From a virus: a stretch of DNA of 64,000 nucleotides. Location of the stretch: positions 1 through 64,000 of the IMG/VR virus record IMGVR_UViG_3300044739_000018. One strand, 5' to 3'. This document shows, one piece after another, positions 56,646 to 63,983 of the stretch. How positions within the stretch are numbered: the stretch's first letter is position 1; each line of letters starts with the position of its first letter. The notes below the pieces were generated by a model. It was not told the DNA's origin and searched no databases. It worked only from the letters and a program-made list of their open reading frames with translations. Position numbers and translations under genes: made by a program.

Positions 56646-57173
56646 TTACTCCGTGTCGCTGTCCTCGACGACTGGCAGGACAGGCGTCCTGTTGAACAGC
56701 CGTTGGGTGAGGTAGGGGATGAAAAGGTCCAGGAAGACTTCCGCCGAAGTTGCCGGGACGTGGATGGCCCAGGTTCGCGGCGGGGTGCCATAACCAGGGT
56801 TGACGTTGACATCCTCGACGCCGTGAAGTTGCAACAGGTCGTGGAGACGGGTCCAGGGTTCCGCGGCCTTTTCGGCTGCTTGCTGGTTGAGCTTGGCCTG
56901 GATGTCCTTCTTTGCCTGCTCGAACCGCTTTTCCTCGACACCTTCCTCTACTTGCTCCCATGGCTTGATCTTGCGGCTGGAGCACTTGATCGTCGAGGGG
57001 TTGCCCTGGCCGTCCTTGATGGGACTCCAGTCGTCATCCATCAATGTCAGCGTGTGTAGGGCGTCGTAGCCGTCGCTGCTGTCGATGTACTTGACCTGCG
57101 CCTTGCGAGCAGCGGAGTGTTTACGCGGGACGTATGCGACTCTCATTCCGTACCGCATCTGTCGTCGGTTCAC
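56646..57173 (-). CDS. Hypothetical protein
   Basis: 175 residues from GTG overlapping the upstream stop. Basic start (NRRQMRYGMRVAYVPRKHSA), helical centre (RFEQAKKDIQAKLNQQAAEK) and a beta C-terminus (TWAIHVPATSAEVFLDLFIP). Unknown. Confidence 0.55.
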   Translation of the reverse strand: MNRRQMRYGMRVAYVPRKHSAARKAQVKYIDSSDGYDALHTLTLMDDDWSPIKDGQGNPSTIKCSSRKIKPWEQVEEGVEEKRFEQAKKDIQAKLNQQAAEKAAEPWTRLHDLLQLHGVEDVNVNPGYGTPPRTWAIHVPATSAEVFLDLFIPYLTQRLFNRTPVLPVVEDSDTE

Positions 57174-57469
57174 GGCAGGGTTGGCTCCACGTCTGCTTCC
57201 TCCTCTGTTGTTCCGTCGCGCAGCTTGCTGCGCATTTCGTAGTCGGCGGGAAGGTCGAACCTCTTGCTACAGATCCCACACATGAGGATCTCGCCCTGGA
57301 TGTTGCTGTCGAACGCCTTCTTGTCGTGAGCCAGGAACTTGCCGTTGTCCTCCACGTGGTAGAAGAACTCGTTGTTCCTGACGAGCACGAAGCTGCCCGC
57401 ATGGCCCTCGGGGCAACGCAGCACCGGAATTGATGCCAGCAGCCTGCTGATTTCGTCTTGCTCGCTCAC
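57170..57469 (-). CDS. Zinc-ribbon protein
   Basis: 99 residues: VLRCPEGHAGSFVLVRNN and LMCGICSKRFDLP supply four ligands around a beta domain. Acidic tail. Confidence 0.55.
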   Translation of the reverse strand: MSEQDEISRLLASIPVLRCPEGHAGSFVLVRNNEFFYHVEDNGKFLAHDKKAFDSNIQGEILMCGICSKRFDLPADYEMRSKLRDGTTEEEADVEPTLP

Positions 57470-57855
57470 TCAGTACCTCCTTCCAGGCTCTCGTGAAGCT
57501 CCATGAGCTTCTCCACTGTGCCATCAATGTCATCGGGCGTCACCTTGATGGCGACGATGTTCTCGACGTTGAGGATCGTGCGCAGCCGTGCCCTGCCACT
57601 CTTGGTCTTTTGCCAGGAGTACGCCTTCTTGGGCGCGCCATCAGGTGTGACCTCAGTAAGCGTGACCGAGCAGGATGGCTTCCCGCTGCGCATGATCGGC
57701 TTGCCCTCTGAGTTATTGCGGTTGATGCGCTCCACGATGCCGAACCGCAGGTCAGCGGAGCTTCCGGACACGGCGGCGTAGGCCACAAGATCACCGGGGC
57801 CATACGCTGTCCCCAAAGGATCACTCCAGCCCGGCCATTCCTCTTTCTTAGGCAA
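57466..57855 (-). CDS. Hypothetical protein
   Basis: 129 residues. SH3/KOW-like start (PGDLVAYAAVSGSSADLRFG; SYSW-type turns) and a C-terminal helix TPDDIDGTVEKLMELHESLE, whose spacing matches tails of neighbouring proteins. Confidence 0.55.
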   Translation of the reverse strand: MPKKEEWPGWSDPLGTAYGPGDLVAYAAVSGSSADLRFGIVERINRNNSEGKPIMRSGKPSCSVTLTEVTPDGAPKKAYSWQKTKSGRARLRTILNVENIVAIKVTPDDIDGTVEKLMELHESLEGGTE

Positions 57856-58168
57856 GATCAGCCTCCAGCTTTCGTAGCGAGTTCACGACTTCCGCGATGT
57901 CAGCGTCGGTCGTGGAGACCGGATAGACCATCGCTACACCCTTGTGGTCTGGGCCAAGCCCGCTGGCCGTTGGGTGGTTTTCGATGCCAGCGTCACGCCG
58001 CCAGTTGTAGACCTCCTTGCACGAGGCACAAGTGGAGTTGTGCTGGCCCCACCAGTGCTCTCGCTTGCCGTGTTGGCCCCGGCATCCTGCCTCCTTGGAG
58101 CACAACTCGGGGCACACTGTCACTTCCTCGCCGCCCCACAGTGATCTGCGTTCGGTGGGATACTTCAC
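57848..58168 (-). CDS. Zinc-finger-like protein with C-terminal helix
   Basis: 106 residues. CPELCSKEAGCRGQHGKREH and CASCKEVYNW could bind one or two zincs. Ends TDADIAEVVNSLRKLEADLA. Confidence 0.55.
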   Translation of the reverse strand: MKYPTERRSLWGGEEVTVCPELCSKEAGCRGQHGKREHWWGQHNSTCASCKEVYNWRRDAGIENHPTASGLGPDHKGVAMVYPVSTTDADIAEVVNSLRKLEADLA

Positions 58169-58410
58169 GCCAGGTCCTTCTCCATGGAGAGCAGCTTGTT
58201 GATGGCAGCCTGCACTTCGTTGTCGGTGGGCAGAGTGCCTACCTCCGCGACGCTCAGCTCTTGCACGGCCTCCAGGATTTCCTCCTGGGTGACACCTTCG
58301 GATTGCAAGCGGAGGATGTACTCCGGGTCCCGAAGGCCGACAATGATCTCGTCAGTCGTGCAGTCGTACACACGCCAGCGGTCAACGTCGAACGCAATGC
58401 GGGAGTTCAT
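58165..58410 (-). CDS. Hypothetical protein with C-terminal helix
   Basis: 81 residues; beta start (FDVDRWRVYDCTTDEIIVGL) and tail TDNEVQAAINKLLSMEKDLA, the same length and spacing as in the next gene. Confidence 0.5.
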   Translation of the reverse strand: MNSRIAFDVDRWRVYDCTTDEIIVGLRDPEYILRLQSEGVTQEEILEAVQELSVAEVGTLPTDNEVQAAINKLLSMEKDLA

Positions 58411-59228
58411 ACTGCTACCTGCTTGTTGGTGAAGGTGCCGTCAAGCTGGGCGATCATGCACTCCAGCGGCGACTTGTCGGTGCGCTGCCGGATCAGGCGG
58501 GGCTGCACGAGCCGAGGCTTGTCGGGGTTGACGCAGTAGAGGAACTTGACCTCAATTACGTCGCCAACTTTCAGGTCATTACCGCGCTTTCCGATGATCG
58601 AGGACTTGCCTATTTCGACAATTTTTCCGTCCTTGAACACGCCATAGGCGCAATTGTCCTTGCCGTCAACGTGCATTCTGGTGACGATGGCGTCCACCGT
58701 CTTGACGAACTTGTGTTTGCGCATGATGTCCACGCGTCTGCCGGGACGGTAGGTGCCATCGAGCTTCTTGAACATGACACCTTCGCAGTCCTTCGCGAGC
58801 ATTTCGTCCAGGAGGGCACGCTTGTCAGCCTCATCCTTGGCGCAGACCGAGAGCTGGATGCAGTCGGATGGTGCCCACTTGGCAAAGAACACTTCCAGAG
58901 CCTTACGCCTGGTCCTGTACGGCGTGTTCAGGCCGATGTGCGTGCCAGCGACGGGAAGGTCGAACACAACCAGGGTGTCCCCGATCATTTCTCCGTCCCA
59001 GACCCAGGTGCCGGTGGTGAAGGCGCGGAACTCGGCGGCCAGTCTCGGCGGCAGGATGGTGCGGCTGGAGTCCCGGCCGCGGAGAGCGGTGATCTCACCA
59101 TCTTCGATGTGGACCATGTAGCGCACGCCGTCGTACTTGCGCTCCGCCCACCACTCGTCAGACGTGAGGTAGAACTCGGAACGATTTGACTCGGCGTTGT
59201 TCGCCATCATGGGGCTAAGCAAATCCAT
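58407..59228 (-). CDS. ATP-dependent DNA ligase
   Basis: 273 residues. Motif I WAERKYDGVRYMV (AMP-lysine), motif III-like VWDGEMIGDTLVVFDL, motif IV CEGVMFKKLDG, motif V RKHKFVKTVDAIV, then an OB-like end (GDVIEVKFLYCVNPD). A short ligase of this kind seals nicks or ends; with the Ku homologue at 62729 it gives the phage a minimal end-joining set. Confidence 0.88.
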   Translation of the reverse strand: MDLLSPMMANNAESNRSEFYLTSDEWWAERKYDGVRYMVHIEDGEITALRGRDSSRTILPPRLAAEFRAFTTGTWVWDGEMIGDTLVVFDLPVAGTHIGLNTPYRTRRKALEVFFAKWAPSDCIQLSVCAKDEADKRALLDEMLAKDCEGVMFKKLDGTYRPGRRVDIMRKHKFVKTVDAIVTRMHVDGKDNCAYGVFKDGKIVEIGKSSIIGKRGNDLKVGDVIEVKFLYCVNPDKPRLVQPRLIRQRTDKSPLECMIAQLDGTFTNKQVAV

Positions 59229-59520
59229 GTTGCTCCCTTCGGTTCAGTTCGTTCGCCATGTCTGCCAGCTTCATGGCGACATGGGCCAGTTGTTCCTCGG
59301 TGATGACCTCGGTGACTACGCTGTCGAGGTGACAGGAGCACACACACGGCGGGCTACCTGCCCTTTTGATGATGCCGTCGCACTTCCCGTGCGAGCTGAC
59401 CTGTGAGCAATTGCCCTGTGCCTGGTTGTGCCAGTGTTCACACGCCGCCTTGCCGAGCCTCTGATACTCGGTAAGCCACGTGCCACAGACCGTGCAGTGG
59501 TAGTGGTCGTTAGAACTCAA
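59215..59520 (-). CDS. Zinc-ribbon protein with C-terminal helix
   Basis: 101 residues from a TTG at about 59520 (TTG 59526 possible). YHCTVCGTWLTEYQRL, then CEHWHNQAQGNC and CVCSCHLDS, many Cys/His. Tail TEEQLAHVAMKLADMANELN. Confidence 0.5.
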   Translation of the reverse strand: MSSNDHYHCTVCGTWLTEYQRLGKAACEHWHNQAQGNCSQVSSHGKCDGIIKRAGSPPCVCSCHLDSVVTEVITEEQLAHVAMKLADMANELNRREQHGFA

Positions 59521-59962
59521 GACCAAACGCCTTCCGCTCTCGGCGCTTCTGTCGCCACTTCCTCATGTACTCGCGTCGTTCCTCGGTACAAGAAGGCGTG
59601 GACGGGCAGTCGGCCTTGCTGCGGCAGCCGTAGGTGTAGCCGGTGACGGTGCCGTGGGGAATCTGCTCCGCCGTGTGGTTGTGCTCACCGTTGACGCAGT
59701 TCTCATGCGAGGCACCGTGCTTTCGGTAGTCGCGTGGTGCGGGCTTGGCGAAGAACGGCTTGACCAGGTGTGAGTCGGGATCGTTGAGGATCTGGAACAC
59801 ACGTTGACGTGAGACGCCGTAAATCTTGCCGATGGCCTCCAACGTCCAGTGCTTGTCCCGCAGCAACTTCATGTGCTGGTTCCGCTCGGCTAGTTCGCGC
59901 CGTACCGCCATGACGGCATCGAACTTTGCCTGCGAAGCCAGCTCGCGATCCCGCCGATTCAC
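59510..59962 (-). CDS. Helix-turn-helix protein with zinc-like region
   Basis: 150 residues. HTH about 38-60 (LEAIGKIYGVSRQRVFQILN), resolvase/sigma-like. Then a Cys/His-rich part (GASHENCVNGEHNHT; YGCRSKADCPSTPSC) and a very basic helix (MRKWRQKRRERK). A DNA-binding regulator is likely. Confidence 0.65.
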   Translation of the reverse strand: MNRRDRELASQAKFDAVMAVRRELAERNQHMKLLRDKHWTLEAIGKIYGVSRQRVFQILNDPDSHLVKPFFAKPAPRDYRKHGASHENCVNGEHNHTAEQIPHGTVTGYTYGCRSKADCPSTPSCTEERREYMRKWRQKRRERKAFGLEF

Positions 59963-60276
59963 TGGCCCCGAGTTACGTCACGCCAGCGGGCATCGACCTC
60001 TTTGGCCGACCCGCCGTACCGCCTGCGACGCGTTGTCTCGCCCCACCCAAAGCAAGCTGCTCCGACGCCAGCGCAGGCCCAGAAGATGATGCCGCCCACC
60101 GCGCTGGCACAGAAGATGCGGACGAGGCCGAAAGCGATCCGGCCTGCGTCAGTGGGGTTGGCCTTGGCTCCGTCCACGACGGCAACGATGCCGCCAATGA
60201 ACAGGATGTAGAAGCCCACGTAGAAGCCGAGGACGACTCCTGCGAGGATGAACAGAACTCCGAGGATGTACTTCAC
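59959..60276 (-). CDS. Membrane protein
   Basis: 105 residues from GTG 60276 (AGGAG site, GTGA overlap). Three hydrophobic stretches (ILGVLFILAGVVLGFYVGFY; ILFIGGIVAVVDGAK; SAVGGIIFWACAGVGAACFG) and a basic tail. Confidence 0.6.
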   Translation of the reverse strand: MKYILGVLFILAGVVLGFYVGFYILFIGGIVAVVDGAKANPTDAGRIAFGLVRIFCASAVGGIIFWACAGVGAACFGWGETTRRRRYGGSAKEVDARWRDVTRGQ

Positions 60277-60572
60277 ATTCTCTCCTGTCGCATGGTGGGG
60301 TCGCTCTCCATCCACCTGGGGGTCTTGGGATCTTTGGCGACGCGGGACTCCAACTCCAGCTTCGCCTGTTCGAGCCGTCGTCCGAGCGCCACGTAGTCGG
60401 TCTGCTCCTGCAACTCGCGCAGGGACTTGTCGAGGTAGTCAGACTTCTCGCGCTCCAGTGCCCACCGCTTGCGGTCCAACTCCAACTTGCGTTCCTTGGG
60501 ATGGACGATGCCGCTGTACGCGGCAGCGATGAGGGCGAGAGCGATGATGGTCAGACAGATCGTGAGAATCAT
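60273..60572 (-). CDS. Single-TM protein with coiled coil
   Basis: 99 residues: TM 2-20 (ILTICLTIIALALIAAAYSG) then a basic/acidic coiled coil (LELDRKRWALEREKSDYLDK). Start overlaps the upstream stop (TGATG). Confidence 0.55.
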   Translation of the reverse strand: MILTICLTIIALALIAAAYSGIVHPKERKLELDRKRWALEREKSDYLDKSLRELQEQTDYVALGRRLEQAKLELESRVAKDPKTPRWMESDPTMRQERM

Positions 60573-60736
60573 CAGACCTCCGTGGTGTCCGCCACGAGCA
60601 GCACGGCGGGGATGATGTCGTCGATGCCGGGGTCAAGGCCGCACTCGGTGACGGGATACACGTCCAGGGCCTCCACCCAAACGGGCAGGTTTCCGTCGTG
60701 CTCCTGGAGTGCTGCGATCAGTTCGCTGACAGTCAT
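60572..60736 (-). CDS. Small hypothetical protein
   Basis: 54 residues (TVSELIAALQEHDGNLPVWV; LDPGIDDIIPAVLLVAD). Pattern of a conserved phage mini-protein; overlapping start and stop on both sides support it. Confidence 0.5.
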   Translation of the reverse strand: MTVSELIAALQEHDGNLPVWVEALDVYPVTECGLDPGIDDIIPAVLLVADTTEV

Positions 60737-61113
60737 GATGCCTCCTGCTCCGGGTTGGTGTCGGGAAGCTGTCCCTTCATGAGATCCTGCGCCATGCGCA
60801 GAGCCGAAGCGGCAGCGTCGTCCACTTTCTTTTCTTCCTCGGACTTCTGCTGGCCCTTCATCATTTCCTCGAACGCGGCGTTGACCTCGTCCGCGTCATC
60901 GAGGCGCTCGTGCTCAGGCGTCTGCTCCCGAGTTGCCTCGGCAGCCACCGCCTTCTGGGCGTCCTCGTCGAAGATGAACATGGCTTGGACCATGTGCGGG
61001 CCGTTGTCCATGTTCGGGAGTACTGCGAAGGTGTGCAGTTCCAGACCGGCTTCCTTTGCGACCTTCTCCAGATGCTCACAGAGCTTCTTGATCGGGTCCA
61101 TCGGGTCTGCCAA
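60733..61113 (-). CDS. Hypothetical acidic helical protein
   Basis: 126 residues from TTG 61113 (ATG 61101 possible). Small alpha/beta start (LELHTFAVLPNMDNGPHMVQ) and acidic coiled coil. Next to an NKQ-module gene. Confidence 0.5.
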   Translation of the reverse strand: MADPMDPIKKLCEHLEKVAKEAGLELHTFAVLPNMDNGPHMVQAMFIFDEDAQKAVAAEATREQTPEHERLDDADEVNAAFEEMMKGQQKSEEEKKVDDAAASALRMAQDLMKGQLPDTNPEQEAS

Positions 61114-61611
61114 TTACTTCACCGCCTTTCGGGTACGGGCCTTGGGGGCCGCCTTGGGTGTGGGTGTGGGCGGAGTTTCGTCCAGCGTCGACATGTTGAT
61201 GCCGAAGATCCCAGCCAGCAATGCCGAGGTCACGGTGTGGAGCAGCTCAGCGGCGAGGCGCACCTGGGGCACATCCCTGGAGTGGTCACCGATGGCCCTC
61301 TCGATGCGGTCCAAGTCGGACTTGGCACGCTCGATCTTGCCGTGAAGCTCGATGCCCCGCTTGTTCTTCATCTGCTTGTTCTCGCTGCCGTTGATGCACT
61401 CGTCCAGAGCGACGGCAAGGTGCTGGACCGTCGTGACGAGTTCCTGAGCCTCGACGTAGGCGTTGGCGGTCGTAGTCAGCGGCGGTGGCTGGGCGATGTT
61501 GACCAGGCGGGCGAGTGCGTCAGCGAAGTCGATGGGCTTTGCGGGCGGTGTTGCGGTCGTGTCGAGGACGCCTTCGACTGCGACGACTTGTACGTCGAGA
61601 ATGACCTTCAT
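61114..61611 (-). CDS. NKQ-module protein, long form
   Basis: 165 residues from ATG 61611 (CAAGGAG site). The centre (ENKQMKNKRGIELHGKIERA, KSDLDRIER) is nearly identical to the RavA-like C-terminal module; the end LLAGIFGINMSTL also matches. A Pro/Thr/Lys-rich tail follows. A free paralogue of the ATPase module. Confidence 0.72.
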   Translation of the reverse strand: MKVILDVQVVAVEGVLDTTATPPAKPIDFADALARLVNIAQPPPLTTTANAYVEAQELVTTVQHLAVALDECINGSENKQMKNKRGIELHGKIERAKSDLDRIERAIGDHSRDVPQVRLAAELLHTVTSALLAGIFGINMSTLDETPPTPTPKAAPKARTRKAVK

Positions 61612-61991
61612 GACTGCTCCTTGTTTTTCAGTTCGGTTGCCAGGGCTTGTAGGGACAGGCTGGTGGCGAGGACACTCTCGAAGGGAAGCCCGTCGTAGAG
61701 CACGCCACCATTCTGCTTGTTGTTGTATTCGATGCGGTCGATCTTGTCGGTTTCGAGCACCATGAATCCGCTGCTGTTGCGGGTGCCGGTGTAGATGCCC
61801 GGGCTGTAGAGCTTGCCGTTGGGCACGGTGATGGCACCGAACCTGCCGCGGTGCTCCGTGCCATCGTCCATTGTGATCTTCATGATCGGCTTCGGGTCCT
61901 GCTTCTTGGCCCACATGAACACGTCGATCACGTCTTTGGGTGTGGCATCAGGAAAGACGATGCCACCCGAGCTGCCTTGCACGATGGGCAT
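61608..61991 (-). CDS. Hypothetical beta protein
   Basis: 127 residues from ATG 61991. Beta strands (IMKITMDDGTEHRGRFGAIT; GFMVLETDKIDRIEYNN) like a small SH3/PH-type domain; C-terminal helix SLSLQALATELKNKE. Confidence 0.5.
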   Translation of the reverse strand: MPIVQGSSGGIVFPDATPKDVIDVFMWAKKQDPKPIMKITMDDGTEHRGRFGAITVPNGKLYSPGIYTGTRNSSGFMVLETDKIDRIEYNNKQNGGVLYDGLPFESVLATSLSLQALATELKNKEQS

Positions 61992-62170
61992 TACGGTTCC
62001 ACGACTTCGTAGCCGGGGATGTAGCCGACTTCCACCAGCCACTTCGCAACTGCCTCGGGACCGTTGGCGGCGATCTTGGCAAGTTCATGGTTCATGGCGT
62101 CCTGCGCCAAGTCCCAGAGGTCGCCTTCATCCAGAATCTCGTCGGGATCGTCGGTTACGTGGATCTTCAC
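61991..62170 (-). CDS. Small acidic protein
   Basis: 59 residues from GTG 62170 (IHVTDDPDEILDEGDLWDLA; EAVAKWLVEVGYIPGYEVVE). Stop overlaps the next ATG (TAATG). Confidence 0.5.
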   Translation of the reverse strand: MKIHVTDDPDEILDEGDLWDLAQDAMNHELAKIAANGPEAVAKWLVEVGYIPGYEVVEP

Positions 62171-62484
62171 GTGTACTTCTCCTTGATCTTGGTGATCTCA
62201 TGCTCGTCCAGGCGTGCTTCGATCTCCTTCACGCGGGCGGCGAGGCAGATGATGCACTGGTCGTTCAGGACCCCATGAGGACAAGCCGCTGCTGGCTTTG
62301 AGGACACCCGACGCCTGGGAACGGACGTTGGTACTTGTCCGGTTGCCTGCAACATGCGCTGGTGCTCGGCCTGGTCAATGAGGGCAGCCAAAGCCGAGGA
62401 ACCCTCGACCGTTTCCCCTGCGGCTTCCAGTTCTTTGCGCCGCTCTTGTGCCCGCCTGAGCAGGCGCTCAGGAATCTCGGTCAC
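62167..62484 (-). CDS. Hypothetical zinc-knuckle protein
   Basis: 105 residues. ACPHGVLNDQCIICLAA supplies Cys/His; flanking helices are basic. Unknown. Confidence 0.5.
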   Translation of the reverse strand: MTEIPERLLRRAQERRKELEAAGETVEGSSALAALIDQAEHQRMLQATGQVPTSVPRRRVSSKPAAACPHGVLNDQCIICLAARVKEIEARLDEHEITKIKEKYT

Positions 62485-62729
62485 CGGATCTGTTCACACC
62501 TGTTGAGCGGGAAGTTGCTCAGCAGGTCTGGGTAGCCATCACCCGAGACGTGATCGTCGTAAACGTCCCTTGGCACCCAATAGATCGAAGCGCCGGGCAC
62601 GTAGCGTGCCAGCGTCTCGATATCGAGGTAGTCGGGCTTGGCCTGGTCGTGAACCCGTCCGTCCACGTACACAGCGTTGTAGCTATCGCTCTGCACGAGG
62701 ACGGTACGGGTGCCATTGGGCAGGTCCAC
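62481..62729 (-). CDS. Hypothetical protein
   Basis: 82 residues (VLVQSDSYNAVYVDGRVHDQ; YVPGASIYWVPRDVYDDHVS). Directly downstream of the Ku-like gene with overlap; could be co-functional. Confidence 0.5.
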   Translation of the reverse strand: MDLPNGTRTVLVQSDSYNAVYVDGRVHDQAKPDYLDIETLARYVPGASIYWVPRDVYDDHVSGDGYPDLLSNFPLNRCEQIR

Positions 62730-63529
62730 TAGCTGACAGCCTCGATGCTGGCAGCGAGCAGCGCCTCGAAGTCCTGCTCCGGCGAACGCTTGGGAGTGGA
62801 CGGCGTGCTGGAAGCGGGCACCGGAGCACCCATCTTGGCAGCGACCAACTCAGCGATGCGCTGGCGGGTCTTGCTGGCGTAGTCGCCCGGATCGAACGCC
62901 TCGGCCAGCGTCTCGATGAACTGGAGCGCCTTCTGGACGGTCTTGTCCTCGACCGTGGCCGAGTCGGTGCTGATCCCGTTCACGTCCTCGGGCCGGAGAA
63001 GCTCGGTGACGACGAGGTTGCCGTTCCATGCCCGCAGCCGCACCAGCTTGGTGCCACCCCGGCTCATCGCGATCTCACCCAGGAAGGCGTACTCGGCGTC
63101 CGGGTCCTGCAAGATGGCGAGGAGAACAGCGTGAAGCTGGTTCTTGGCCGAGGGGATGAAGGCGTACGAGTTACCCAGCGGGTAGGTGTACGGCTCCACT
63201 TCCTCGATTTTGTGCGGGACGAGGACGAGCATGCCCTTGTCCAACTCCGACTTCTTGGCCTCCGCGACCTCGTCGGCGTCGACCAGCACGTAGTTGTCCT
63301 TGCTGGTCTCACGCATCCGGCCACACTCGCCGGTCTTGCCGATGACGCCGTGCTGCTCACAGATGTAGGTCTGCGAGACACCGTGGGCGTCAGCGACGGT
63401 GGAGTGAGGACAGGCCAGCTTGAAGCCTTCCTCCTTGTCTGCACCCGACCGCTTGATCGGGTAGAAGTCGCCCTGCATCTGCATCAGCGGACCCAGGGAG
63501 ATTGTTACGTTGCTCTGCGCCTTGCGCAT
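62729..63529 (-). CDS. ku: Ku-like DNA end-binding protein
   Basis: 266 residues, the size of bacterial/phage Ku. N-terminus VTISLGPLMQMQGDFYP corresponds to the Ku start ISFGLVxIPVxLY. Middle: NYVLVDADEVAEAKKSELDK and YTYPLGNSYAFIPS; then YAFLGEIAMSRGGTKLVRLR. The C-terminal ALQFIETLAEAFDPGDYASK, TRQRIAELVAAKMG is the typical Ku end (FDPxxY...YR..L..L..AK). A Cys/His patch (ACPHSTVADAHGVSQTYICE) is inserted. Ku holds broken or cohesive ends for ligation; some mycobacteriophages use Ku to circularise short cos ends. Own promoter upstream. Confidence 0.8.
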   Translation of the reverse strand: MRKAQSNVTISLGPLMQMQGDFYPIKRSGADKEEGFKLACPHSTVADAHGVSQTYICEQHGVIGKTGECGRMRETSKDNYVLVDADEVAEAKKSELDKGMLVLVPHKIEEVEPYTYPLGNSYAFIPSAKNQLHAVLLAILQDPDAEYAFLGEIAMSRGGTKLVRLRAWNGNLVVTELLRPEDVNGISTDSATVEDKTVQKALQFIETLAEAFDPGDYASKTRQRIAELVAAKMGAPVPASSTPSTPKRSPEQDFEALLAASIEAVS

Positions 63530-63562
63530 ACCGCAACCCCTTTCGTTTCGTTTGGCGCTGGC

Positions 63563-63591
63563 ACTTTGCCAGCAAGTTTGGTGCGTGTCAA
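63563..63591 (-). promoter_or_regulatory. Promoter of the Ku operon
   Basis: Minus strand TTGACA, 17-base spacer, CAAAGT; the -10 is embedded in a CTGGC/GCCAG palindrome. The leader contains CCAAACGAAACGAAAG before GGGG. Confidence 0.5.
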
Positions 63592-63602
63592 GGCCCGGTT
63601 TC

Positions 63603-63983
63603 TCACCAGGCCATGTATTTCGGTCGTGTCTCGTCGGTGAGCCACTCCAGGCTGACTGGCTTGCCGCTCAACACTCGTTGGCAGATTTGGTTGTCGCAGC
63701 GGTGGGCTTCCTCGGCCATGCGAGTTGCCCAGCGTGCCAGGCTGGCATCATCGCCACCACGGCTTGTATTGCAGCGGTGGCAGGCAATGACGAGGTTCGC
63801 GTTGTCGTTGCCACCACCGTTGCGCCGCGAGACAAGGTGCTCGATGGTCCGCATGTTGCGCTTCGTGATGCCCGCTGTGGAGGGAAGCGGTGGCCTCAGG
63901 ACGTGTGTCTCCACGCCACACCAATGGCAGTTCGGGCCGTCACGAGCAACGAGCTTCTCGGCCTTGCGGCCCGCCCAGCCCAT
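63603..63983 (-). CDS. HNH endonuclease
   Basis: 126 residues. CHWCGVETHVLRPPL, core RTIEHLVSRRNGGGNDNANL then VIACHRCNTSRGG. The HNH pattern (zinc Cys pairs, E-H-...-N-...-H) is complete. Lies at the window end, upstream of the Ku promoter; it may be a homing-type gene or part of the next operon. Confidence 0.82.
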   Translation of the reverse strand: MGWAGRKAEKLVARDGPNCHWCGVETHVLRPPLPSTAGITKRNMRTIEHLVSRRNGGGNDNANLVIACHRCNTSRGGDDASLARWATRMAEEAHRCDNQICQRVLSGKPVSLEWLTDETRPKYMAW

